From: Marsupella aquatica
Taxonomy: Eukaryota; Marchantiophyta
Direction of reading: 5' to 3'
Length of the DNA: 64,000 nucleotides
Assembly (NCBI GenBank): GCA_973895155.1
Contig: OZ316892.1
Location: 10,230,001-10,294,000 of the forward strand
Shown: one piece after another, positions 34,957 through 45,077 of the stretch
Numbering within the stretch: position 1 is the first letter of the stretch
Layout of the letters: the number at the start of each line of letters is the position of its first letter
Translations under genes and position numbers: made by a program
Notes under the pieces: model-generated
Seen by the model: only the letters and a program-made list of their open reading frames with translations
Told to the model about the DNA's origin: nothing
Database searches by the model: none

Positions 34957-37253
34957 CTACATTGAGCTAGAAAGGAGTGTTCCTGCCCCTCCTTGCCTTC
35001 TTCCCCTTGGCCTTCTCCTTGCCCTTGTGTGCTCTTGGGGGGGTGCAACCTGGACTTCCTCCTCCTCTTGGTCACCCTCGGGGTCACCCTCATCCTCATC
35101 CTCATCCTCATCCCCACCTCCACCGCCCTGGCTTGCCGCGCTACCACCCCCAGCACCACTGGAACGTGCTGATGCAAATGACTGGTCTCCAGTGCTAGTT
35201 GGCCTGGCTTGAGTAGCAGGAGCTGTGCTCCCCTCCCCTGTCCCCTCCACATCCTCATCACTACTATCGGTGCCACCCTCGGTATGGGAGTCACCATCCT
35301 CCCCTCCCTGCTTCCATTAGCAAACCAGGGTGTCTGTTAGTCTCATATTCTTTACAAGTGTGAACAAAAGAGATATTCATTCAAAATTGCAATGAATGTA
35401 ATAACCTAAAAATTCTCACCAATAATTCATCAACTTGCTGAAAGAGATGCTCCTTCCCATGTTTCTGGCCCACCTCCATCTCAGCCGCCGTAATCTTCCT
35501 CTTGTACCTCTTGTACTAAGCCAAAACAAAACCAGCACAATTGGGTTAACACCAACCCATAACCCGATTCACATGGCTTCTAAAAATTAGGGGGTTTGTT
35601 GGGGCTGGTGGGGTGGTGCATCAAGGTTTTGGGGTTATGGAGGGTGGCATATATGGGGAAGACCCTCAAAGAACACTTAAACGATCGGAAAATTTAAAAA
35701 TTCAAATTTTTGAAATTTTGCGAAGGTGCCAGCTTCGCAATCATAAGGACAATTACGTTTGCGAAGCTGGTTGCGATGCGAACGTCTTCGCAACGCCTTC
35801 GCAAACGTAAGCAAAAAAAGGGCATAATAAGGTTTGCGAAGGATTTGCGAAGCTACCCGCATCGCAAATGTATCGCAAACTCTGTCATGGCAAAAACCCG
35901 AGAGGGAAGCAACTGTACGTGACCTAATCTGACACAACAAGTCTAATTGTAACTACTTGGTGGAAATGCAAGAAAGAGTTGGCTCATTGCAGGTGTGTTG
36001 GAATAGGAATTGGAGTAGCAAGAAGTCAAGGGAGGAGAGGGAGGTGCACTCACGAATGCTGCTTTGAGGCCGGGGAGGCCACCTTGACCCAGCCTGTGGG
36101 TGATGTTGGGCTTGTCTCGGACTCGCTCAGCTGCCTTCAGGAACTTGTTGGGTGGATCGCCTACTTCTGCTACAACCTGCTGGAGCTGGGCTACCTTCTG
36201 CTCCATCACCTTCAGGTCCCGGTCAGACTTCCCGGCCTCCTTTGCCCTTCGAGCCTTTGCCAGCTTCTTTGTGAAATCATTGAGGAGCCTGGCTGCTTTC
36301 AACTTCACCTCTGTCTGGTAGAAGGCCTGCTAGATATCTTCTGAGAATTGCAGCGGCCTTTGCAAATTCCTATACTCCTCCAAATCTCTAAGGTGAGACC
36401 TGATCTTCATTCTATCATGGTATCTAGCTTGTGACATGGAGTTTGAAATTTTGTCAGCAAGCCACTGTGAATCCATCTCTCCTCCATTTCGAAATGCATC
36501 TTTCACCTGATTGATGACTTGCTTCTGCTCTGCCTTTGAGCGAGTGCCCCACTTGACTCCTCTTGCAAAATTTGTGGATACAATGTGCCTGATTGTGCTC
36601 TTGGCCCCATTGTAAGCAAGCTCGGTGGGAATCCCCTCATCCTCTAAAGTAATCAGAGGCAGCTTCCTCCTTGCTGCCTCCTTCTTTCTTTGCTCCTCCC
36701 TCTGTTTCCTGATCAGGTCTCTCTCATCTTTCCTCCTCTTCTTTTCCAATGCTTGAGGCGAGAGCACTCCAGCCTGAGCTCTCTCGTCCCTCTTTCGCTT
36801 CCTCTCAGCAGCCGCCTGCTCTGCTGCCTTCCTTGCATCCTCCTCCACTGCTGCTTGCCCTGCAGTGAGACCTGCTTGCAAGGCTTGGCCCAGAAGGGCA
36901 CTCAATGATGCCAGCCCTGCTGGACTGGTGAAATCAATTTGACTCAACTGTGCAACCAAAAAATGCTCATCCACAATCGCCTTCAATCGATCCCCCCCCC
37001 CCTCGGTTGCCTCCGCTGCTGCCAGAAGCTCCTCCATCACCACCAGTCCCCTCTTCGCTCGCCATCGCTCCGCCCTTGCCCTCGTTGCTCTCCTCAGGCC
37101 TGAATGAACTGAATCCGCCTTGTCCGCACTCGGCAATCCATAAGGATTCAAAATATTGGGCTTTGCGATTCGTTTCGCATCGCAGTTTGCGATGCATCGG
37201 CCTTCGCAAAAAGCTTCGCAAATTCTATCTTTGCGAAGCTTCAAGATTCGCAA
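34957..37253 (-). pseudogene. TNPA-like accessory gene of element B (one nonsense codon)
   Basis: A three-exon gene on the - strand. Exon 1 runs from a start at 37253 or more likely 37037 (MEELLAAAEATEGGG) to 36054; exon 2 is 35515-35420; exon 3 is 35307-34957, all with GT-AG borders. Exon 1 encodes an Ala-rich start, a long Arg/Lys/Glu helix (LEKKRRKDERDLIRKQREEQ), then a globular part (FARGVKWGTRSKAEQKQVIN ... WLADKISNSMSQARYHDR) of the kind seen in plant En/Spm second proteins, then a coiled coil (VMEQKVAQLQQVVAEV). Exon 3 gives an acidic run (DEDEDEDEGD) and a basic tail (RARRRPRGRRQ), a likely nuclear signal. TAG at 36332-36330 interrupts exon 1, where CAG is likely ancestral. The 37037 start is preferred because the upstream frame is made of subterminal repeat. 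Confidence 0.62.
35718..35880. repeat. Internal TTGCGA cluster 1 (intron 1 of TNPA-like gene)
   Basis: At least ten TTGCGA/TCGCAA words in 160 bp, the same motif as the element's ends, here inside the first intron of the TNPA-like gene and about 1.5 kb from the left terminus. Confidence 0.8.
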
Positions 37254-37265
37254 AAGCCTTCGCTA
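37157..37265. repeat. Internal TTGCGA cluster 2 (5' end of TNPA-like gene)
   Basis: About nine TTGCGA/TCGCAA/TTCGCAAA words in 110 bp, just upstream of the preferred start of the TNPA-like gene. This position suits a promoter-proximal binding array, as in En/Spm where TNPA binds its own promoter (established for maize Spm; inferred here). Confidence 0.75.
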
Positions 37266-37801
37266 TTTGGTTTTGCCATAACCCCCGTCTCGCATGCGTA
37301 TTTGATGTGTTGTTAGGGATACTAAGGGGGCTTATGAACATTAAATGGGGTAGATGTAGAGGATTATGTTGCATTTTAGTGGGATGTGATGAGATAAGGA
37401 TTGGGGGGGTTAGAAAATTGAAGGAGTTATATTGCAGGGTAAGAGGAGGGGGTTTGGCCTGGTTAGGGGAGGGTTTCTTTTGTGAAGGTTGGGCTTAGAT
37501 TGGCTTAGATACGAGGGGTTTTATGTTTTGGGTTTGCAGGGGGGTTTTATTTATGAAGGTTGGGGTTATATGTATTGGAGGGTAAGAGCTAGGAGGGGTT
37601 TTATGTTTTGGGTTTTGGGGTTTAGGCCAACTTAGGAGGGTTTGAAAGAGAGGTTTCAGTTTTATAGTATCTTGGGTTACTTTTATGGTATCTTAGGAGG
37701 GTAACCAAGAGGGGTGGCATATAATTATGGTAGAGAGAAGCATAGGATGGTTGAAGGGAATTGACCATTTAGGTTTTTGCTAACTTCATTGGCTTATGCT
37801 T
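37266..37801. other. G-rich spacer of element B
   Basis: The + strand is rich in GGGG and GGTT words (GGGTTTTATGTTTTGGG twice, TAGGAGGG several times). No gene. It separates the divergent TNPA-like and SET genes and may be a bidirectional promoter zone. Confidence 0.4.
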
Positions 37802-38850
37802 TTAGAGTTCCCAAGGGTCTATGGTGGGTTTTTATTGCATGACACTCACCTTTCACTTGAAGCGGGATGAGGTTTTGGTTTTTATGCTAACAATTGAGGG
37901 AAATCCCATGTAATCATGATCCAGTGCAGGACCATCACTGCTTCCTCAACTTTTGTCTAATGCATATGCATTGTGGGAACCCGGACATCTAAAAGGTATA
38001 TTTAAACATGTATGTTAGCAGGGTTTGATAAAGAGATTGTTCATAAACCTTGCCCTTCTTTGTTGTGCAAGAATATCTATATGCACATGTTTGGGGGTCT
38101 ACAACTTGAGAGAAGCTAATGGCTATCCAAACTTACTTTTTTGTTTCCAGTATTTTCCTCGTGCTTCTAGATTCAGCTCATGTTCAATGAGCCACACGAC
38201 CTACAGGCACTATTGAGTCCGGATCTCATTCAGGTAATTATTGTCCAACTTCATTCTGGGCTTAGGCCTTTAGAGTTTTCCCAGGGGTCTAGGGTGGGTT
38301 TTTATTGCATGACACTCACCTTTCACTCGAGGGGGGATAAGGGTTTAGGGTTTAGGGTTTTATGCTAACAATTGAGGGGAAAACCCATGTAATCATGATA
38401 CAACGCAGGGCCAACACTACTACCTCAACTTTTGTCTAATGCATATGCATTGTGGGAACCCGGGCATCTAAAAGGTATAACATCATGTATACAGTCAATG
38501 TTGTTAGTACAGATTTTTATGCTTGCCCTTCTTTGTTGTGCCATGATATATGTGGGTAAATGTCTAAGATTCCACAACTTGACGGCTGCTAATTACCATC
38601 CAAACTTACATTTTGTTTCCAGTATTTTCCTCCTACTTCTAGATTTGGCAAATGTTCCAAAAGCCACGTGACCTATAGGCACTGTTGAGCCCGGGTCTCA
38701 TTCAGGTAATAATCTAACCTCACTTAGGACATAGGGTATTACAATTTTCCCAAAGGTTATAATGTGGTTTCTTCTTGCATGACACTCACCTTAATTTGGG
38801 TTTCATGCTAACAAATATAAAAGGGTAATAAAACCCCATGTATAAACCAA
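37802..38850 (+). repeat. ~470-bp tandem repeat, 2 full copies plus a partial third, upstream of the SET gene
   Basis: Copies start near 37802, 38271 and about 38741. Shared landmarks are TTTAGAGTT, GGTGGGTTTTTATTGCATGACACTCACC, ATGCTAACAATTGAGGG, CCATGTAATCATGAT, TAATGCATATGCATTGTGGGAACCCGG and TATTTTCCTC. The second copy has gained a TTTAGGG tract (38341-38361). The third copy is partial and runs into the SET gene's leader. The copies are clearly diverged, so the array predates the present insertion. Confidence 0.85.
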
Positions 38851-38886
38851 CCTAATTGTTTTTTGAGTTCATTTTTTTTTAAATCG

Positions 38887-38898
38887 CTTTATATATGG
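38887..38898 (+). promoter_or_regulatory. Possible TATA box of the SET gene
   Basis: TTTATATATGGC about 20-30 bp upstream of the first ATG of the leader exon. Spacing to that ATG is short, so transcription may begin further upstream or translation at a later ATG (for example MSSSSELSS). Confidence 0.25.
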
Positions 38899-38915
38899 CC
38901 TAATTTTTCCTAATC

Positions 38916-40115
38916 ATGCCCTACATGCAATGTAATGTGGCAGTGGATATGTCCTCTTCCTCTGAACTATCCAGTAGTGAGCACTCCTCCGATGACGATA
39001 TACCCCCTCCTCCTCAGCCCGAGGTTACTGGTCCTCGTGGTCCACCCCGAAGACTTTGTGACTGCACCAGATGTGTGGGCCAAATTTCTCAAAAATCTTA
39101 TGTGTGTGCTCAACATATTGAGAGATATGGACGTCATAGAGGTCTTACTCCCGGGGCTTCTTCATCCCATATGGTAAGTTTGTTTCAATTGATTGTCGTT
39201 CTTTACTGTTATTTTTAGAGGTGAATCAATGTTTACACATATGGTTTACACATTTGGTTGTTTGTGGGTGTTTGCATGGAATAGGGATCCAGTATGCGTA
39301 GATTGGTGACACCACCACCCTATGTCCCATCACAAGGAGTTTTAGATGCTATAGGCAATGCACTTTCACAAGCCTTGGGTTTGGGAATTAGTACCAGTCA
39401 TGGGACAGAAGGGGAACACCCTCATGTGCCCACTGAGACACGAAGACCCCGGTCCAGGCCCCAATCCAACAGGAGGCCACGAGCACCCAATGACCCATCC
39501 AGAACACTAGTTCAGGGTAGGTGGGGTGTTTGTTCATTCACTGGCAAGTGTGCCTCTATCATCAAGGATTGGGAACCTATCACTCTTGGCTTGCCTTATT
39601 TTACAGATTTTGATGAGGAGATTGTGGTTTGGGGTAGACGTTGGATTGTGAAAACTTCCACACTTGGAGAGAGACATGGATATGGAGTATTTGCTTGTGA
39701 GGATATCATCATGGATGAGGAGGGTGGGTCAAGTGTTCGTGGTAGAGAGGGTCCTACTTTGTTCCCATACGGTGGACCCATCTACAAGAGAAGACATTGG
39801 AACATGATCCTTGCACAACATCCTGAGTGGAAAACATATGCTCTAGAGATGGATACTTTTGATGGTAGCACTAGAAGGTATAGTGAGCAGCGGGTGATAG
39901 ATGGTGATCCCATACGTAATGGGAATATTGCTGGTTTCATAAATAGTACTGTGGGGACTCGGCCCAAGCGTAGGGCCAATTGTGAGTGGGTTTTTACTGA
40001 TGGTCCAATGCCGGCACCATATGGCACGACATATCATAAGGACCATTGCTTAGTTCTTGCTACTAGGACCATTAGAGCAGGAGATGAGTTATTCACACAC
40101 TATGAGTGGGATTAG
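38916..40115 (+). CDS. SET-domain methyltransferase-like protein carried by element B
   Basis: Two exons, 38916-39173 and 39285-40115, join in phase 0 through GTAAGT and an ATAG acceptor to give 362 residues with no stop. Exon 1 encodes a Ser/Asp/Pro-rich start and a zinc-knuckle-like motif (LCDCTRCVGQ ... CAQHIERYGRHRG) like the N-terminus of CACTA transposases. Exon 2 carries a SET domain in its last 160 residues: HGYGVFACEDI (G-x-G cofactor motif, about residues 217-227), GNIAGFINST (about 299-308), RANCEW (about 316-321) and LATRTIRAGDELFTHYEW (about 344-361). The canonical Asn-His-Ser-Cys reads Asn-Ser-Thr here. The GNIA-FI ... NC ... VATR-I--G-(E/D)-L--Y spacing recalls ATXR5/6-type SET domains, a tentative comparison. 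No pre-SET cysteine cluster is seen. Substrate and activity are unknown. It ends 211 bp before the transposase exon. Confidence 0.8.
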
Positions 40116-40326
40116 GAAATCATGTCCTTTATCCTCTTGCACCTATTTTGGACTTCCCATTTACTATTATATATATGGCCTTTGGGCTCATTTTGGAGTA
40201 ATAAGGTTTTAGCCCATGCATTTACTTTAATTCTTAATGTCTTGAATGAATGGTGTTAAGTCTATTTTAATTTGTTGTACTTGGTCAAATATACATGAGG
40301 AGGTTTTTTGGTTGTAATGTGCATAG

Positions 40327-43300
40327 AATGCGCAACCATCTCAACAAATGTTACCACGAAGGTTGAGAGCAACATATCGGGAGATGGGTATGCCAGAAGA
40401 GGGAGAACCATCAGAGGGTGATTCCTCATCAAGTAATGATGTAGGTGGTGCTGATGAGGAAGCCGCACCTCGGACTGATGACCAGGTCATGCATGATCAA
40501 GATAGAGCCATGGATGACTTCATGGTTGATTGGTTTGGTGCCGATGTTGAGGATGATGTGCCTCACATTGGTCATGAGGTTGGCCCTTCAAATGACCCAC
40601 GGCCACAACATACTCCAGAGGGACAACAACAATGGAAAGAGGCAGAGGAACATGCTCGAACACCTATTTTTGAGGGTGCTCGGTTGAGCCGTCTTTCTGC
40701 CATATTGGGGCTCTTGAACATTCAAGCCAAACACAAGACAAGCAATTCTATGTTATCAGACATATTTGAATATTGTCATGACTTGATGTTACCCTCGGAG
40801 AATGTGTTGCCAGGGACCTGGAAGGATGCAAAGAAGGTTCTCTCATCCATTGGTATGGATTACCATATTATTCATGCTTGTGTGAATGATTGCATGTTAT
40901 TTCACGGGGATACAGCCCATATCACAGAATGCACAGTGTGTCATGAGCCACGGTATGAGCCAAACATGCTAACCCAGAAGGTACCAAGGAAAGCAGTTCG
41001 TTGGTTCCCCATAATTCCTCGCTTGTTGCACATGTATAGATGTTCTGACTTGGCCGAGTTGATGGTATGGCACAAGAAACATCGTTCGGAGCCCGGTGTC
41101 ATGCGATTACCAGTTGACTCTCCTGCTCATAAACATGTGGAATCAACATGGCCAGATTTTGAGCGTGACCCTCGGCATGTGCGACTGGGGTTGGCATCAG
41201 ATGGAGTTAGCCCTCATTCACTTGGAGGGAAGGGGAGACCTACATCGGTCTGGCCTGTGGTTCTCATGAATTACAACCTTCCACCATGGTTGTCCATGAA
41301 AAAGGGTTTTTTGTTGCTATCTTTGATTATCCCAGGGCCAAAGAAGGTGAAGAACATGGACACCTATTTGACATTACTGGTTCAGGAACTCCAGAAATTA
41401 TGGGAAGGAGTATGGGCATATGATGGTCGAAAGACTACAGGGGGTACCCCACGGGTTTTCAAACTCAAAGGGGTTTGTATGTGGACCATGCATGACTACC
41501 CAGGTAAGAACTTTGTTGTTTAAATGCATCATATTCTAATGCATGGTATCCCCTCATTTCCATGTGCTAATCCTAACATAATGTGTGTTTATATGACCAG
41601 GATTTGGCTTTGTGAGTGGGTTGCAAACCCAAGGCTACAAGGCTTGCTCCACTTGTGGCCCAAGCCTTGGTGATGTAGACAAGTATTCATCACATCTTCG
41701 CAAGATTGTTTATCTTGGGCATACAAAGTTTCTTCCAATGGGACATCAGATGAGGCGTGACCCACTACTATTTTCCTCTATTGATATGCCCTTTGGTGAC
41801 GAGCGTGATGTACCTGAGCCAACAACTTTTACACACTGGAAAGACATGGCTGCAAGAGTGGCAGACCCAGAGGATCCCATGCAATTTGACGGTAGTGGCT
41901 TGACAAGGTGGAGTATATTAACCACTTTGCCCTATTGGGGTGAGTTGAAGATCCGCCATCTATTAGACCCCATGCACATTGAGGGAAATGTGGGAAAGGC
42001 TTTGATAAAGGCTTTCTATGGAGAGAAAGACACTAACTTCAGGGAGGCTTGTGAGGATCTTGAGATGCATCCAGACGTGTGGGTCATAAGTGATCCTATC
42101 ACAGGGATCGAGCATCGACCTTCAGCTCCATGGGTGCTTCCTATTGGCCAGAGAAGGGAGTTTCAGAATCGCATAGGAGACATGCGGTTTCCTACTGGTT
42201 ATGGTGCCAATCTCCGAAAGGCCTTTGGGATGGAGGACAATCATAAGTGGCCAAGGTATCTCAAGACACATGACTACCATAGGTTATTGCAGCACATATT
42301 GCCTATGGCCATAATAGGTTTGGCAAGTGAAGAAGTGCAAGATGCCCTTTGGTCATTGGGAAAACTATTGAGATGGGTATGCTCTAAGGAGATATATACT
42401 GATGAGATCCCTGGGATGGAGGTTTTGGCAGCAGAGGTGGTATGCAAGTTGGAGAAGGCCCTTCCTCCTTCCTTTTTTGACTATCAAGTGCATTTACTTG
42501 TTCATCTTGTTCATGAGGTGGCCATTGCAGGTCCTGTGCATTGTCGGTGGATGTATTGGCTAGAATGATACATGGCAGTGTTAAAAGGTTATGTACGTAA
42601 CCGTGCACGGGTTGAGGGAAGCATGGCTACAGGATACTTAGCAGCTGAGAGTATGTTCTATTGTAGTAACATATTGGCCACAATTGATTGTACCTCTCCC
42701 CGTACTTGGGTAGAGGAGAGGGAAGATGAAGAGGATCGTTTAACAGGTGCTAGGAAAACTCGCATGTTGACACCAGTGGAGGTGAAACAACTGACCACAT
42801 TCATGTTGAGTAACAGCACTATCATGGAAGAATGGAGGGATTTCTATGAGGATGCCAAAAGTAACAGCACAAGACCAAGGATTTTTCCAAAGTACCTTGA
42901 CTATATGAAGGAGAAGTTAGTTGAGGTGGATGACATGGTGGTCAGGGGAGAGAGTGTATTACATTTTCCGGCTATCACAGATGATGTTCGTACCATTGTT
43001 CATGGTCCCTTGAGAGTGGTTACAACAAGGACAGCAATGTGGACACAAGGAAGACATTTCAGGTGATCTCCATCTACCTTAGTAACCTTTGATTTGAATC
43101 ACTTGGTTTAATTTAATTCATTTGTAATACAAGCACGTATATTGAAGAGGCAGATTCTTGGTGTGTTCAATTAATTGGAATATGTTTTTGTCTATTTTTG
43201 TGTAACATATCCTTATGGTTTGATGGATTTTAGGATTTCTTCCCTTGATGAGAAGAGGGTCGTACCTTTGATTGTGGAGTTCAAGGACAATTCTCTCAAG

Positions 43301-43719
43301 ATTCCCGCAGCAGTCGCCATGACACAAATATTATTCGAGATGTTGTGCCACATTATGGAAAGGTAGAAGAGATTCTAGTGATATCTTATGATGCACAATC
43401 AAAGTTTGAAGAGTATGTCTTCAAGTGCAAGTGGTTCAAAGTGAACCTTGCAGGTAACAATCCTACTGTGGTTCAAGATGAGTGTGGATTTACACGACTG
43501 AAGACGTCTGCCACTAGTTTCCAGCCATCTCATTGGCAAACATCAGAGCCGTTCACTTTTCCAAGTCATGTGGAACAATGTTTCTATATTCCATACCCCC
43601 CAAACCCAGAGGAATGGTCACTTGTCATCACATATGTGCCACGGTCTCGTTCAATCGTTGGGGAAAAGCCTGATATTCTGGTTGTGTCCCAACCTGAAGA
43701 TGATGAGGACCAAGTTTGA
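40327..43719 (+). pseudogene. Transposase_21 (TNPD-like) gene of element B, two lesions
   Basis: The CACTA transposase. Exons are 40327-41503, 41601-43062 and 43234-43719 with GT-AG borders. After an acidic N-terminus come VRWFPIIPRLLHMYRCSDLA, VRLGLASDGVSP, LMNYNLPPWLSMKKGF and LIIPGP; exon 2 has CSTCG, YLGHTKFLPMGHQMRRDP, LLDPMHIEGNVGKAL, LLQHILPMAIIGLA and CRWMYWLE; exon 3 ends with VFKCKWFKVN, VEQCFYIPYPPNPEEW and an acidic tail. Two defects are visible. TGA at 42566-42568 stands where RWMYPFERYM-type proteins have Arg, so CGA to TGA is likely. A frame change lies near 43300-43315, between the FKDNS and RHDTNIIRDVVPHYG segments. All other sequence is open, so inactivation is recent. The first exon starts in phase 0 at an AG acceptor, so an upstream leader exon is expected. 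Confidence 0.88.
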
Positions 43720-43861
43720 GGGGTCTGTGTTTGTGGATATATAGCTACACGGATATATAGTTAGATTTGATGATATGAAGATTTCTCTTCTCGGTAGAAT
43801 GGAGAAATATGCGCTTCTCAATTATCAATAAACTTATGTTTTGTAAGTATATCATTTTCAA

Positions 43862-44505
43862 ATGTTGTTTTCTATATCTCCCATCCCTACCCCACACTCA
43901 CCACACCTTTTGGTAGACTTTATGCAAAGAAAACTCATGTTGCTTGTAGTCCTCTATCCTCCATGCTTTCCTAATCCCCCCCTAGCTGTTCTCCTTATTA
44001 CTTATACCCACCTCCCTCCTCCTTTCTTTCATTGTCTGTCCCTCTTATTAAACCCTCCTTCCTCCTTCCTCTCCTTGTCCCAACCCCTGGCTTTCTATTT
44101 CAACCCTATACTTTCCTTACTTTCCACCCCTGTCCCCCACTCTTACCTATACAACCTAGCTTCTCTCCTCCCTCCTAAACCTATACCCTTAAACCTCCCT
44201 CATTTCCTTGTCCCTCTCTAAACCAATACCCTCCCTCCTTTCCTTGTCCTTCTCTAAACCCTAAACTCCCTCCTTTTTATTTTCACTCCCTAAATCCAAA
44301 CCCTCCCTAAAACTATATCTACATACCCTTCCTCCTCCCTCATTTCCTTGTGCCCCCTAAACCTGTATCCTCCCTCTTGGATCCCTCCGTTCCTTGTCCC
44401 TCTTAGCCCCATTCCCTTCCTCCTCCTTTTCATTGTCCCTCCCTAAAAATTACATGTATCCACCCTCCTTTACCCTCCCTCCCCAATCCCATTCCTTTTC
44501 CACCT
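43862..44505 (+). repeat. Polypyrimidine tract with CCCTCC(T)TTTCCTTGTCC repeats
   Basis: About 640 bp in which the + strand is overwhelmingly C and T, with only scattered A and very few G. The phrases CCTCCTTTCCTTGTCC, CTCTCTAAACC and CATTTCCTTGTCC recur at irregular 50-70 bp spacing. It lies between the end of the transposase gene and the right subterminal zone. The open frame over its first half is a composition artefact. Confidence 0.85.
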
Positions 44506-44524
44506 CTTTGAAGCGCTCATAATA

Positions 44525-45074
44525 TTTTGCGAAACATCTTGCGAAACCCCTACACCCGCAAACTCATCGCTACATTTGCGATACTTAACTGCTCCCTAAT
44601 TGCCATCATCCCCTCATCGCAAACTTCCGAAGATACCACCATCTCAAAGTTGTGAAACCAAAACATTCACAAAATGAGACCCTAGACAGGCACAGGATTT
44701 GCGAGCCTATTACTATCGCAAGTTAGCCATATATTCCACAAACATCGCTCATTTGCGAGACAATAAGACTCGCAAAATATTTTGAGATGCTTAAATATTC
44801 GCAACCATTTAGTTTTCCGGCGCATCTCAATGAATTTGTGAAGCGGTAAAGATCGCTAACTTGTTCAATGGTAATTGCTTTGGAAATGTTTTGCGATACC
44901 TGAAGTGTCGTAAAATGTTGCGATGGTCTAAGTTTCGCAATTATGTGTTGCGATGTGTGTAGATTCGCTAAGTGCGATGCGTATCGTATCGCAAGTTTAG
45001 CGATGAGATTAATCTTGCAAAGCTTTCTTCCTCTTGTAAAAGGCCTTCGCAAAATTGGCAAATATGTAGTAGTG
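44525..45074. repeat. Right TTGCGA subterminal zone and terminal inverted repeat of element B
   Basis: TTGCGA/TCGCAA words recur from 44525 to 45056 in both orientations. The end reads TGTAGTAGTG at 45065-45074, the reverse complement of CACTACTACA. It mirrors the left zone. Confidence 0.85.
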
Positions 45075-45077
45075 ATT
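45075..45077. repeat. Target-site duplication ATT (right), element B
   Basis: ATT directly follows the TAGTG terminus and matches ATT at 34176-34178. Confidence 0.85.

Larger units (their letters stand above)
34179..45074 (+). mobile_element. Complete CACTA (En/Spm) element B, 10,896 bp
   Basis: The left end is CACTACAACACTATGCACC, and the reverse complement of the right end is CACTACTACATATTTGCC. These are matching terminal inverted repeats with the diagnostic CACTA start. ATT flanks both ends as a target-site duplication. Both terminal 540-bp zones are full of TTGCGA/TCGCAA words. Cargo: a TNPA-like gene (- strand, 34957-37253), a SET-domain gene (+, 38916-40115) and a Transposase_21 gene (+, 40327-43719). 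The transposase is nearly intact (one nonsense codon, one frame change) and the TNPA-like gene has one nonsense codon, so this copy is much younger than element A. The boundary call is strong because termini, duplication, subterminal motif and coding content agree. Confidence 0.93.

Noticed and set aside
34957-35297. Acidic Glu/Asp-rich protein as an independent gene
   Set aside because: It fits better as exon 3 of the TNPA-like gene, with matching splice sites to 35420-35515.
43862-44221. 119-codon hydrophobic frame that looks like a membrane protein
   Set aside because: It is translation of a polypyrimidine tract (Leu, Pro, Ser, Phe only).
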